From: Chromera velia
Taxonomy: Eukaryota > Sar > Chromeraceae
Direction of reading: 5' to 3'
NCBI GenBank assembly: GCA_018398765.1
Contig: JAHBMJ010001727.1
Location: 1-64,000, forward strand
Length of the DNA stretch: 64,000 nt
A program made the position numbers and the translations under genes. Below are positions 11,753 through 22,874 of this stretch, one piece after another (positions within the stretch are counted from its first letter, which is position 1; each line of letters opens with the position of its first letter). The notes under the pieces are model-generated. The model was not told where the DNA came from, ran no database searches, and saw only the letters and a program-made list of their open reading frames with translations.

Positions 11753-11989
11753 AACTGGGAGAGACAAAAAGGAATGCGTGTGCTGCCAGACAGTGGTGGC
11801 ACTTTCTGAAGTTGCTCAAGGAGCACTCACTCGGACACTGGTTGGGAACGAACTTAAAAGAAATTAGGCCGGTCGGCGGTTGTACACATGCATGAATGTA
11901 TATATTTAACAAGACAGACCCGCCGTCTACCGGCATCGATCGATCTACCGGCTACCGGCATCATTTCAGACTCCGGCTGCTGCTGCCGC

Positions 11990-12021
<32 letters not shown>

Positions 12022-12844
12022 ATTGCTTCGGCGCTCATTGCAATTGTTTGTTGTGGTGGAGGCAACGCCGCGCGGGAGCGCACGCGGCAACCATACACAT
12101 CGACGGTACATATCGACGTCACCGGTCAGCCGTACGTCCCGGAACACCGCTAAATTTTTTTTTGCCGTCCCCGCGTTCCTTGCCGCGCGCGCGCTCGATC
12201 GCCCCTGCATCCTGCGGTGGGCCCCGGCATTCCCTGCTATATACAGCAGAACCTCCTCCATCCCCCTTCGTGCCCGCTCGCTGGTTGTCACCCGGCGTAC
12301 GTATTTCTTAATTACTAAGTGCCCTCTCAGTTTCGCTTTCCGGACCACGCTCCAGCAGATCGAATTCCCACAACCCATTCGAATTGAAGTCGCCCCACCG
12401 GCTTGCTGGTACAAAGACTCACGCACGCACGGGTTAAGCGTTGCGGACGAAATCTGTGTGGTCAGATACCCATCCTGCGGTACGTCACGAGATTCACGTG
12501 AGCGCTGTGCGAACCCAAGAAGCACCCGTCTCTGTCTCGCAGGCTTTAAATTTCCGTTTCTTTGCCCTCATAACATGCGCGTCTCCTCCTTCCTTTCTCC
12601 TTCCTTCCGGTAAGAGCTGTGCGAACCCGAGAAGCACCCGACTCTGTCTCGCAGGCTTTAAATTTCTGTTTCTTTGCCCTCATAACATGCACGTCTCCTC
12701 CTTCCTCTCTCCTCACTTCCGGCAAGCGCTGTGCGAACCCAAGAAGCACCCGACTCTATCTCGCAGGCTTTAAATTTCTGTTTCTTTGCCCTCATAACAT
12801 GCGCGTCTCCTCCCTCCCCCCTCCCGACAGAATCCACGGGCCCC
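11753..12844. promoter_or_regulatory. Shared upstream region of the VIT/ZIP divergent pair
   Basis: This is the only DNA between the two start codons, so it must hold both promoters. It contains a GCT/GAT trinucleotide run at 11970-12025 and GC-rich DNA at 12060-12260. Between 12506 and 12830 there are three tandem copies of a unit of about 110 bp on the ZIP side. Each copy carries GCTGTGCGAACCC..AGAAGCACCC, a splice-acceptor-like CTCTGTCTCGCAG, and TTTGCCCTCATAACATGC. The last copy runs into CCCTCCCGACAG, a likely acceptor 10-15 bp before the ZIP ATG. Confidence 0.6.
12506..12830 (+). repeat. Three ~110-bp tandem repeats before the ZIP start
   Basis: Copies begin near 12506, 12613 and 12725 and differ by only a few bases each. 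Every copy has an acceptor-like pyrimidine-CTCGCAG site followed by GCTTTAAATTTC and a pyrimidine-rich end. The triplication therefore multiplies either a promoter element or a 5'-UTR splice site of the ZIP gene. Confidence 0.85.
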
Positions 12845-13616
12845 ATGAAGGGCGCGTTTACCCTCGTGGGTACCGTCCTTGTGCTGCTGCCGCTGCTTTT
12901 TTTGTACGGCGCCGCAGAGGATCCTGACATGGCCCTGCGTCTCCGCCACCAGGACGGCCGCCGCCTGCAGCAGAACAAACCTGGACATGAGGGGCACGAG
13001 CACGGACACGACGAGCACGAGCACGGGCATGAGGAGCAGCAGGGGCATGAAGGGCACGAGCACGGACACGAGGAGCACGAGCACGATCACGAGCACAACA
13101 TCTGGACTTTGCGTGATGCGTGGGTGGGTTCGATGGTTGCATGTGCTGTGATGCTCGTCTCGACTCTTTTGGGCATCGCCGTGTTCTACCCGCTGTCCAA
13201 AACAGCCTGCGCGGCTGTCTACGAGATGTCGATGATAAGTTTGTCAGCCGGGCTGATGCTCTCGGAGTCCCTTGTCCACCTGATTCCTCACGCCTTCGAG
13301 CGCCTCTTCTTTCACACGAAGGGTGGGAACATGCACACGTGGATGGTTTGGCTGGGCATATCCGCCGTCGCCGGTGCCCTTCTGGTTGTCATCATCGAAG
13401 TCATCGTGGACGCGGTGCTCCATAGAAACACTGACAAATTGGCCGAGCAGGAGAGCGCCAGAACCAGCGCGGAGGACGCGTCTCAGGCAGCAGCAGAGAA
13501 GAGTGCGCAGGAGCAAGAGCAGACGGAGAAGCAGAAAAAGAAGAAACACGTCTCCCTCGCCATCGGGAACATCATCGGCGAGGCCATGTGTCTCTTTGTG
13601 GTCAGTGGAACACACA

Positions 13617-13655
<39 letters not shown>

Positions 13656-14345
13656 CTGTTTACATACATACAGATATACATCCTGTGTCTCTTTTTCGTC
13701 AGTCTACTGTACCGGATCATTCAATACGCTTGAAAATTAATGTATACATGTGCAGTCACCAACTTCCCCAACATATCGCTCAATTATATTGTATGTGCTC
13801 CCTCCCATGAATCAATGACGTGACCCTCGATCCTCCAATTAATTTTGCCCCCCCCCCTCTGTGCGCAGGACGGCACGGTGATCGGCATCGCGTTCCTCAA
13901 CTCGAAGGTGACAGGCATCCTCGCCTCACTGGCAGTATGGATCCACGAGGCACCACAGGAGCTCGGCGATTTCGTCATTCTTCGGAGGGCAGGTCTCTCG
14001 ATGTGGGCCGCCGCGCTTGTCAACTTCGCCCTCGGGCTCTTCGTGGCGGCAGGGGCTGTGACGATCCTGGCCGCTGCCGGCGACGATCCAAACGTGCACC
14101 CGTACCTTATGATGGCCGCAGCTGGGGTTTTCATCGCACTGACTTTCTTCAAGCTCCTGCCCCTCGTCTACAGCGAGCTGAAGAAGGCTGCGAGCATGGC
14201 GCTTGCGATGCGCATCCTGTCGGTCGTGCTCTTTCTTGGGGCAATCGTCGGCATCTATTTTCTCAGCGACCTGGAGGCGCAGGCACATGACCACGGCAAC
14301 ATCTCTGGCGTCGAGGGAGAGGGGACCACTGGGCGTGGGAACTGA
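12845..14345 (+). CDS. ZIP-family zinc/iron transporter with His-rich lumenal loop
   Basis: Exons 12845-13600 and 13869-14345 join in phase 0 (donor GTCAGT, acceptor GTGCGCAG) to give 410 residues. The protein starts with a signal peptide (MKGAFTLVGTVLVLLPLLF). A loop at about residues 50-85 follows with many HEHGHDEHEHGHEE-type repeats, then TM helices, a charged cytosolic loop ending in KQKKKKH, and the catalytic ZIP helices. The metal-site helices are seen as DGTVIGIAF and HEAPQELGDF, the latter matching the HExPxExGD signature of the LIV-1 branch. ZIP proteins move Zn2+, Fe2+ or Mn2+ into the cytosol from outside or from organelles. The intron holds a (CA)n run. The gene is paired head-to-head with VIT, which moves metal the other way. 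A second His-rich patch (HDHG) ends the protein. Confidence 0.92.
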
Positions 14346-14374
14346 TTGAGGGGCGCGGGACGTGCCGCGCCGAG

Positions 14375-15260
14375 TGCGTGTTTCGACCAGTTCAGAGTTG
14401 CCGTGCTGTCGTCGGGTCTGCGGCAATTGTGCATGCTCTGTGAGTCTTCGCGTTTGGCCCCTTGCCGCCGCTGGTGCTTCCATACGTCTGCGGCAAATTG
14501 GGCATGCTTTGTGAGTGTTTGCGTACATGTAACCCTGTCACCGCTGCTACTGTTATTTAAATAAATAATCCCAAGGTGGGCACACACACTTCATGAGTCT
14601 TCGCGTTCCGCTTCCGCCCTTACCGACTGTTACACTGGTACTTCCGGTATCGTTCTTTGGATGCTTTTTTTAGTGTGTACGTTATTCTACAAAGAAAGCA
14701 TAAGCGTGAAGAAAAACCAAAAAAGGAGGAGTGAAGAGTGCACGAACTCCAGAGTTTTTCGAGGGCCGCACGTGTCACTGATTGTGGACATGCATGGTGA
14801 AACAGGTGTGCCAAGAAAAGGAGGAGTGAAGAGTGCACGAACTCCAGAGTTTTTCGAGGGCCGTACATGATTGTGGACACATTGAAACAAGTACATGCTT
14901 TGGTGTGAGGTGACTGCAAGTGCACGACTAGCATAAGACTAAGCGATTGCGTCAGTTTTACCAATGAATGTGAGGATGGGTGTGAGTGTAAGCGTGTGTG
15001 AGAGAGTGAGACCTCGTTGCCAACGTTGGTGCTGCTCTGTATGTCTCCGGCAAGTGGGGCATGAGCTTCATGAGTCCTCGCGTCAACCCGGAATTGCCGA
15101 TGCTGGTGCTACCGGTATCGTTTTGAGTATGTCTTTTTCAGTGTGTACATTATTGTTTTGCAAAAGCACGAGGAAAACGATGAGTGAAGGAGTGCACGAT
15201 CTCCACAGTTTTTCAAGTACCGTACATAACCAAGTTTATGACTGTGGAGTAATCATTTTC
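14375..15260. repeat. Inner-end direct repeats of the right arm
   Basis: Mirror of 8440-9230. The GAGTGAAGAGTGCACGAACTC unit followed by CAGAGTTTTTCGAGGGCC occurs twice near 14730-14860, and a diverged third copy lies near 15180. The CATGAGTCTTCGCG / CATGCTTTGTGAGTC unit occurs at about 14435, 14510, 14595 and 15070. The two outermost of these lie between the ZIP stop and the start of strict arm identity, so this repeat family reaches almost to the transporter gene. Confidence 0.7.
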
Positions 15261-15284
15261 GAGCAGGCTGAGAAGTTATTTATT

Positions 15285-15720
15285 TTACTTAGATTGTAGT
15301 CTGTCTATATTCTACTTCGATGGTTATATATTCTAGCCGAATGATCTAGCTGTGATCACCTGTTTTAGCTATGTGCATCGTTACCTATTTTTGTTAAGAT
15401 TATGACCTATTCTGGCTGATTGGTTAACCCTAACTATTTTAATTAGCTTCATATTTTAACTAGGTAGTTATATATTTTATTAAGATAGACTAAGGTACTC
15501 CTACGTGGTTAAATAAATCTAAGGGTAATCATTTATTTTAGTTATAGGTGGTCATGTACCTTTAGGATGAGATGGAATTTATATTTAGAAGATAGGCTTC
15601 CTGACATAGTTAGTTTAGGTTATAGCAGTATCGTATTGTTGGGGCTGTGGTTAGATTTTATATACGTCTGGCGGAAGCAATCTGATAACCAGTATACCGT
15701 TAGCACTATTTCCGCTCTCT
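15285..15720. repeat. AT-rich field of degenerate ~20-bp repeats, right arm
   Basis: Reverse complement of the 7985-8435 field, with words such as GATGGTTATATATTCTAGC and GTTACCTATTTTTGTTAAG at 20-25 bp spacing. No gene seen. Confidence 0.5.
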
Positions 15721-15875
15721 GTTTTTTTTAGTTGATAAATATCTCTTTCTCTCTACCATAGCTCTCTGTCTAGTCAGATAAAACAGAGAACAGTTCTAGC
15801 ATTCCGTCAGACAGATAGAAGTCCACGTATCAAAGGGATGTCGCACTCAAAAAACTGTCTCCCCTCCCTCTAGTC

Positions 15876-15980
15876 ATGGCCCACATTAGAAGAATCGTTC
15901 TCCTTCTGCTCATGCACACTTTCTCATTTGGCAACCTCCATTTCCCGCAGGAGGATGCACAATGTCATGAGCTTGCATAG
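15876..15980 (+). CDS. 34-residue signal-peptide-like mini-protein, right arm
   Basis: Counterpart of 7726-7830. The frame is open from ATG 15876 for 34 codons and starts MAHIRRIVLLLLMHTFS. Conservation of length in both arms is mild support for coding, but the copies are so young that it is weak evidence. Downstream at 15960-16130 the sequence again matches the other arm without a clear gene. Confidence 0.35.
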   Translation: MAHIRRIVLLLLMHTFSFGNLHFPQEDAQCHELA

Positions 15981-16179
15981 AAATGCACTGGGGTATATAA
16001 CTGGAAAACACTGGGGTCTCAACCAGAAGACCAACCACTATACACTACAGACATGCCCACGTTTATCATATAGCGGCCCGTGGAGTCGACCACCCTGCAA
16101 CAGTAACAAAAAAAAAGTATTACTATTCTAACAGTGGAAGTAGGCGAAGCGTTCACTCAGTGAGGTGAACAACCTTCCA

Positions 16180-17437
16180 GTTAAAGTTTGTTTACAGAGT
16201 AACCACTCTTTACAGGGTAGTGAGAACTGTGAAGACTGTGAAGACTATGAAAACAGAAAATCCGAATCCTTACAGATAAGTTTGAGAAACCTCTGTTGCG
16301 AGTTCTGGACTTTAAAAAAAATGGCTCTTCCTATCAAAAACCCTGTGTCCCATTTCTATAAGATGGGAGAAGATAATGACGTCCAGATACAAAGACTGGT
16401 AAGTAGAGTATTGTTTGACCTACAGGTGTACGACAGATAATCCATCATGCATGGCAAGTCTGTAACAAAAATTTTGCTGCCGCATTTTCCGTCCCACTTT
16501 ACTATCCTACTTACATATTCCCTATCCACCACTCCACACCGTGTGAGCAACCTCCGAGTTAAAGTTTGTTTACAGAATAACCACTCTTTACAGGGCAGTC
16601 ATAACTGTGAAGACTATGAAGACTCTGAAGACAAAAAATTCGAATCCCCACAGATAAGTTTGAGAAACCTCTGTTGCGAGTTCTAGACTTTAAAAAAAAA
16701 TGGCTCTTCCTATCAAGAACCCTGTATCCCGTTTCTACAATATGGGAGAAGATAATGACGTCCAGATGCAAGGACTGGTAAGTAGAGTGTTGTTTGATGT
16801 GTTATGTACGCAATCGCACAAACTTGCATGCACAACAAGTCTGCAACAAAAATTGTGCTGCCACATTTTCCTTCCCAGTTTATTATCCTGCTTGTATACT
16901 CCCTATTCGTCACTTCTCACCGTATTAGCAAGCTCTGAGAAGTTTGTTTACAGAGTAACCACTTTTTACAGGGTAGTGAGAACTGTGAAGACTGTAAAGA
17001 ATGTGAAGACTGTGAAGACTGTGAAGACAGAAAATCCAAATCCCCACAGATCAGTTTGAGGGACATCTGTTGCGACTTTCGGACTTTGACAAAATGGCTT
17101 TTCCCTCAAATCGTAATCGCAACCCCATCATAAAATTTTTTAATGCTGGGGATGATAGAAATAGTGATGTGCAGATTGGTGTGGTAAGCACTTTATCTCT
17201 TGTTCTTAACTGTAAACTGACTGTGCTTTGACTTATGTGCTTTTCTCATTTGTTTTGTGTGTGTGCAAGCGGCTGGTGAACCTGTCATATGCACCCATAA
17301 GCTCCAGCCGGAGCTACATGTATGGGCACCGTCCCATAGGCGAGAGGGCTGGCTTCGACAGGTTCGATCCAAACTCTGACACCCTGCTTGAGGACATCAA
17401 GGCCACCCGTCCTGAAGATGGCGGCTACTGGGAGTAG
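16180..17437 (+). other. Triplicated exon cassette, right arm
   Basis: Units start near 16185, 16550 and 16930. Each has AGTTTGTTTACAGAGTAACC, a GTGAAGACT stretch, a MALP or MAFP frame and a GTAAGTAGAG- or GTAAGC-type donor. Units one and two are close copies and unit three is more diverged. The exon-like frame at 17265-17437 has an acceptor-like GTGTGCAAG and ends in a stop after about 57 codons. The arrangement suits alternative 5' exons feeding one common exon, though that is inference from splice-site words only. Confidence 0.5.
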
Positions 17438-18323
17438 TCGGACTTCGACTTCGATGTCTGGAACGCTGAGGAAGAGGCCTACAACCTGATTACTCTCGTT
17501 TCACTGCCTCACTAGTGAGACCTGTGTGAGTAGATTGCTGCGGAGCTCTGGTCAGTCAAGAATGCCCCTGCCTCAGCTCTCAAGACCAACCTCTACCACT
17601 CCAGACATGAGCAGCAACAGAAATCGCAGATCTACTGAGGTCTAAGGGGTTATTGATTTAGTGCTTAACTTGAATGATTGCCTTCATATCAAACCTCAAT
17701 GCCTGTTACTAGGTATTCACGCAGTATGTGCACACGAATTTCATATTCCGGAGCCACAACTAGGGCCATCCGCACTGTTGATAAAATCACTCCACAGCCA
17801 TAACTAAGGCTATATGCATGTTTCATATGCTATATGTGTGTCTCCTTTTCTGCTCTCTCTGCAGCTGTGTAGCTCAGAAAAAGAGGCGGCGCTCCGGACG
17901 CTTACTGTTCAGCTCAAGGACACCCCCCCCCCGTGACCGCCCCGTGATCCATTCGATTTCTCTATCTAACATTGCTCCAGAAAATGGCCATCGGTCAGCC
18001 TTCCTTCCTTATTCAAATTGTTTGACCCACAGAAAGAATGTTGGCTGCTATGATTACGTGACTGCTTGTACCTGGTGCTACTGCTGCTACTTGTTGCTGC
18101 AAGTTTTGGTAACCAGGTATGACAAAAGAAAGATGTGGTGGTGGTGCTGGTAGTGGAGATATCGGGACTCATTAAAAAAAATGTGTCATCTCCTGCTATT
18201 TATCGTATACACAAACACCCACCGCTTATGTGTTATGAAACAAACATCCACCACTGCTTACGTGTTGTACAAACAAACAGACAATCTTGATTTCCTTCTT
18301 TTACTCAGGTACAAACAACCAAC

Positions 18324-18641
18324 ATGGTGAAGAGAATCATGCTCTCTATCCCCAATGAAGGGGTATGGCAAAAGCTTCAACAGCTCCTCCATTCTTAGGG
18401 TCTGAATGCCCATAATGTGATTTGGGAGTTAACCGGTGTGGTAGCAGACGAAAATATACCGCCACACAGCCTCTCTCTCCTCGCGGTGCCCCAGCAGGTG
18501 CCAATGGTGACCATCGCCAGTAATGAGGAGCACGACAGCGGTGCCAGTGATGAAGAGGACGAAAGTGGTTCCAGTGATGATAACAGCAGCTTTACGGGAG
18601 GAGAGGAGGAGGAAGACAGTGATGAGGATGAGGATGAGTAG
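18324..18641 (+). pseudogene. Degraded copy of the acidic-repeat protein gene
   Basis: Right-arm homologue of 4969-5400, preceded by the same TTTTACTCAG acceptor. The globular N-terminal part is recognisable and the acidic tail is shorter than in the left arm. It looks broken, whereas the left copy looks whole. Confidence 0.7.
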
Positions 18642-18670
18642 ACCCCTCAGTCCGATTTGAATGATGGTGT

Positions 18671-20417
18671 ATTATACTATGCAAGCTTTCGGAGGAGCAG
18701 CTGTTTAGGTCTCCCTCCGCAGGCTGCTTTAAGTTACAGTTATAAGAAGGAGACGTAACAGGCACCACAGTGACTGCTCCTGGGGCAGTGTCTTGTTCAT
18801 CAGAGTTAGATCTGTGCCACAGTCATTCAGCGAGGTGTTTTCAACGCCCATGGTTAAGTGGTATTATCTAATTGTTGATAATCGTGTGACTTGCCTATCA
18901 TATGCACGGGTGGTGGTGTTTTTGACCTTGAACACGCCCGGGGACAACTGCTTTTTACAGTTAGATACGCCCCGGAGGCGTATTTTTTTATTAGAGTATA
19001 GCTTGTTATTCTTGTTTAGCGTAAGACAACTCATAAAGCTGTCGACCCTAAGGGTGCTAAGATCAAAATATGAGATGTGAATAGTAGGCAGTATAAAACC
19101 TTAAGGATATAATGAGCAAAGGGGCTTTAATCTCATTTTAATGTGATTGCCTTCCCCCTTTGCTGGGCACCACAGTGTCACTCTATGTAGAGGAAATATC
19201 ATTACATTATTTCAAATATCATTAGTATAGGGAACTGGGCTAGGCTTAGGATAATATTTTTGATGCTTGTGACACCATTTTCATTTTTTTGGGATAAATT
19301 AAAAAAAATTAAGCTCTCTACTATTTTGGAGAGTAGTTTCATATTATATTAAAATATAAAATTAAGTATCATAAGCATCATTAGTGTTATTTTAAGCCTC
19401 AATACAGTATCAAATTAAGTAATACTTTAAAAAATACGGATCCAAAACTGTCATCGAGGTGCCATTGTTTAGTTTTATCCCTATTCATACACCAGACAAG
19501 GACAAGAGAAGCATGACAACTGATACTAATGGAAATCATCTGGTAATGCCGGTCATGTCGACATCTTGTATAGCATGACTGCTAGACAGGCTCAACATGG
19601 GGTACTCAGTACTCAGGACCATGAACCAACAGCTTCTCAACAAGCATATACTGGTTGGTACTAAAGGATCCCTGACTCCTCGACACGGGCATTTGTCATC
19701 ACTGCAGGAAAAGGCTGCGTCTCGTGGATGATCCGTGGCATCTCATCGCCTATTATCCTTTGTGCTTGCCCGTACTCCTTCATAGGATGCAAACACTGCA
19801 GGATACCACAAGTTTGGTCGCATACTTAAGGTGCGTTGTAGCTAAACTGAAAAGCTGTCACCTCCGGTGGTATCGAGACAGAATCCCTGAAATCATTGTG
19901 GAGACTCAATACCACTGAGTAGCTGCAGAAAGCGATGTACCGAGGGCAAACATAACACAATGTATATGATCACCTCAAGGGCAAACAAAGAGAAAGGAGG
20001 GAGGAGAGAGGTAAAGAAGAGGACCATGGTGGGGAGGAAGGAAATCTGGGAGTGTGAAGAGCGCTAAAGACGGCATAGAACAGAGTCTCAGCCGCTACAA
20101 CAATCCCTTCAAGCGCTGGTTCATATGTGTGGGAGAAGATGGAAATGGACACCATCAAACTGCCGGTTGGACATTCACCTATTCATAAAACTACAGGACT
20201 GGCAGCAGTACATACTACGCAAACATAGAAAGTGGGTAAGCGACTCTGAAATGATTGAAAGACACAGCACAAAAAAGACAGGTATCTCCAGTGGCAAAAC
20301 ATTGGAACCTCTACGCCAACAGACACGAGAAGAAAAGAGAGAGAATATGTGGAAGCCCATTATCAGCAAAACATAAAAATAAGCTCTGCCTGGCCATGCA
20401 GATGGCGCACCCAACGA
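18671..20417. other. AT-rich stretch outside the right arm, no gene seen
   Basis: No counterpart in the left half can be followed by eye. Bases 19080-19450 are strongly AT-rich with ATTAAAATATAAAATTAAG-type DNA. A few open frames of 60-95 codons exist, but none has a recognisable domain or a good start context. Confidence 0.6.
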
Positions 20418-22372
20418 ACGAATGGGAGGAAGGACTAGTATCTCCAGTAACGGGAAGGACGGTATCTTAGGTAGAAGGGGAAGGACTAGTATCTCTGCCG
20501 GTGTCTCGGATGTAAAGGACCAGTATCTTAGATGCGAAGGATCGGTATGTTGGATGCGAAAGTCTGCAGAGGATCTCGTGGGTCTAACAGTCAAAAAAAA
20601 AGGGGGAAAAAAGGGGGGGGAGGTTTGCAGAGGATTTGGCGAGTAGAGTGGGGGGGTCTACAGGAGAATCGCGGAAGGAACGGCATCTGTTAGAGCTTGG
20701 CAGGCAGATTGGGAGGGTTTGTATAAGGTCTGGTGGGAAGAGGGGACGGGGTCTGTAGAAGATCTGGCGGGAAGAGGGAGGGGAATCTGCAGAAAATCTG
20801 GTAGGCACAGTGAGGAGGTCTGTGGGAGTCTGACGGGCAGAGTGGGGGGGTCTACGGGAGATGAACGGACACAGTGGAAAGGTCTATATGGGAGTTAGAC
20901 AGGCAGAGTAGGGAAGTCTTTGGGAGTGTGGCGGAATAGAATGGGAGGGGGTCTGTATCAGTTGGACTGACAGAGTAGGGGGGTCTATGGAAGTCTGGCC
21001 GGCCAAGTGGGGGGGTCTACACAGAATCTGGTGGGAAGAGTGGGAGGCTCTGCATAGGATCTGGTGGGCAGAGTGGGGGGGTTTATGGAAATTTGATGGG
21101 CAGCGTGGGGTGGTTTGCAGAGGATCTGGCGGGCAGATTGGGGGAGTCTATGGAAATTTAACAGGCAGCCCATTATTAGCAGGCAGCATGGGGTTGTTTG
21201 CACAGGATCTGGCGGGCAGATTGAGAGGGGTCTATGGAAATTTGACGGGCAGCATGGGGTTGTTTACACAGGACCTGGCAAGCATACTGGGGGGGTCTGT
21301 AGAAATTTGATGGGCAGAGTGGGGAGGTCTGCACAGGATCTGACAGGCAGAGTGGAGGGATCTGCAGAGGATCTGATGGGCAAAGTGGTGGGGTCTATGG
21401 AAATTTGATGGGTAGAGTGGGGGGGTCTGTGGAAATCTGATGGGCAGAGTAGGGGGGTCTTTAATGGGAAGGTATGGTATCTCCGATGGAAAGAACCGGT
21501 ATCCCAAGGGGGAAAGAAAGACCGGTATCTGCAGGGGGAAGAATCGGTATATCTCGGAGAGGAAGGACTGGTATCTCTGGTGGAAAGGCCCAGTATCTCC
21601 GATGGGACAGTCGGTATCTCTAAGGGGAAGGCCTGGGATTTCTAAGCCATAAAAGATGGAGACATCTCGAGGCACGGCAGATGACATATATAGTAATAGA
21701 GTGTGCCAAGGGTCTTAAGTAGCTTTAGTCAGAGCTTACGGGCTATAAATCAACAGACAAAACAGTACATAAGGATGGATGAGCTTCAAAGAGATGTAGG
21801 CAGGTGGGTAAGAAAAGAAGGGGGGGGCAGAAACAGACACAGGAGGGCTAAAAAGAAGGCACAAAAAAGACGGGCAAGCCATGAAGGGTCCTCAGGCCGC
21901 AAAGCGGCAAAAAATATATGAATTCTACCCAGAGCATGTCAACTTTAAAGGCACAGACGGCGGCTGTACAGCAATAAAAAGCCTAAATACAAAAAAACGA
22001 CCACAGATGAGCCACGAGCCAACAAAGATACATAAGATAAAGAACAGACCTGCAGAAGGAGCAAAGGCTTTTCCTAGTATGGCTCGTTGATCTAAGCTTT
22101 CAAACTCTTTCCTGCATTTGAGAAACAGCATACAAACGCTAAAATTTAAACCGTGATACACCAAGCACAATTAGATACTTGGATAGGAAAGATCAATGAC
22201 ATCTTAAACATAAAGGGCCAGCCGAATGACGCGTATCTGGGATGGCAAGAACCAGTATCTCGAACGGCAAGAACCGGTATCTTGGACGGGATGAACCGGT
22301 ATGTTAGACAGGAAGCACTGGTATCTCGGACGGAAAGTACTGGTATGTTGGACAAGAAGGCCTAATATTTTT
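20418..22372. repeat. G-rich minisatellite and GGTATCT repeat complex, right side
   Basis: Bases 20563-21470 are a tandem array of GGGGGGTCTGCAGAGGATCTG-like and GGGGGTCTATGGAAATTTGA-like units, the reverse complement of the left minisatellites at 1-775 and 2157-3130. It is bracketed by a second family, GGAAGGACTGGTATCTC with short spacers, at 20418-20562, 21478-21640 and 22225-22372. That family matches reversed words at 985-1165. Bases 21660-22220 between the blocks show no gene. Confidence 0.85.
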
Positions 22373-22574
22373 GATGGGAGGGACCTATGCTATAAAATGA
22401 AACGGACACAATAAGTGGGACCATACATCTGAGCAAAGCTGATGAAAAACTAAAAGCAAAGCCTAGACTACAAATTCAAAAGCTGCCTGCCCTCTTTTGG
22501 GGGAAGACGGGGGGTTGGGGGTTAAAAATGATTTAAAGGAGTCGGAAGGCTTATATACAAGGCAAAAACTAACC

Positions 22575-22874
22575 ATGACTACCGCAGCTACAATTCAACC
22601 CAATGAGTCCACGATGATGATAGAGAAATGTCAACATTGTGAGAAACAGTTTATATCGACACGATACCTTCATCAGCATTTGCCGTCTTATAAAAAGCGT
22701 CATTATGCTTTCTTTGAAGAGCAAGTCGAGGAAAAAGATAAATTGATCATTCTTTTGAAAGAAGAACTTGAAAAGATGTCAAAATGCAAGCCAACAGTAT
22801 CTATAATACAGACACCGTGGGAAGATGTAGAAAAAGAAGAGTCCGTGGCTCAAGCGCAGACACTTGTTAATTAG
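22575..22874 (+). CDS. C2H2 zinc finger plus coiled-coil protein
   Basis: A 99-codon frame from ATG 22575. Near residues 19-40 there is a C2H2-type finger (CQHCEKQF ... HQHLPSYKKRH). A charged coiled coil follows directly (VEEKDKLIILLKEELEKM), and then a short acidic end. A single finger joined to a coiled coil of this pattern is common in genes of large DNA viruses, virophages and Polinton-like elements, where the exact role is unclear but DNA binding is assumed. The gene is AT-rich, intronless and in line with the downstream fossil genes. It looks whole. Confidence 0.55.
   Translation: MTTAATIQPNESTMMIEKCQHCEKQFISTRYLHQHLPSYKKRHYAFFEEQVEEKDKLIILLKEELEKMSKCKPTVSIIQTPWEDVEKEESVAQAQTLVN

Larger units (their letters stand above)
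14594..18670 (+). repeat. Right arm of large inverted repeat
   Basis: Near-identical reverse complement of 4945-9118, with the same order of inner direct repeats, AT-rich 20-mer field, signal-peptide-like mini-frame, triplicated exon cassette, further exon-like frame (17818-17990) and acidic-protein gene. The midpoint between the arms is at about 11.8 kb, inside the control region between VIT and ZIP. Confidence 0.93.

Noticed and set aside
4945-18670. Inverted repeat as an assembly artefact
   Set aside because: The arms differ at scattered positions and in repeat number, and the flanks differ, which argues for real DNA. It is still worth confirming with long reads.
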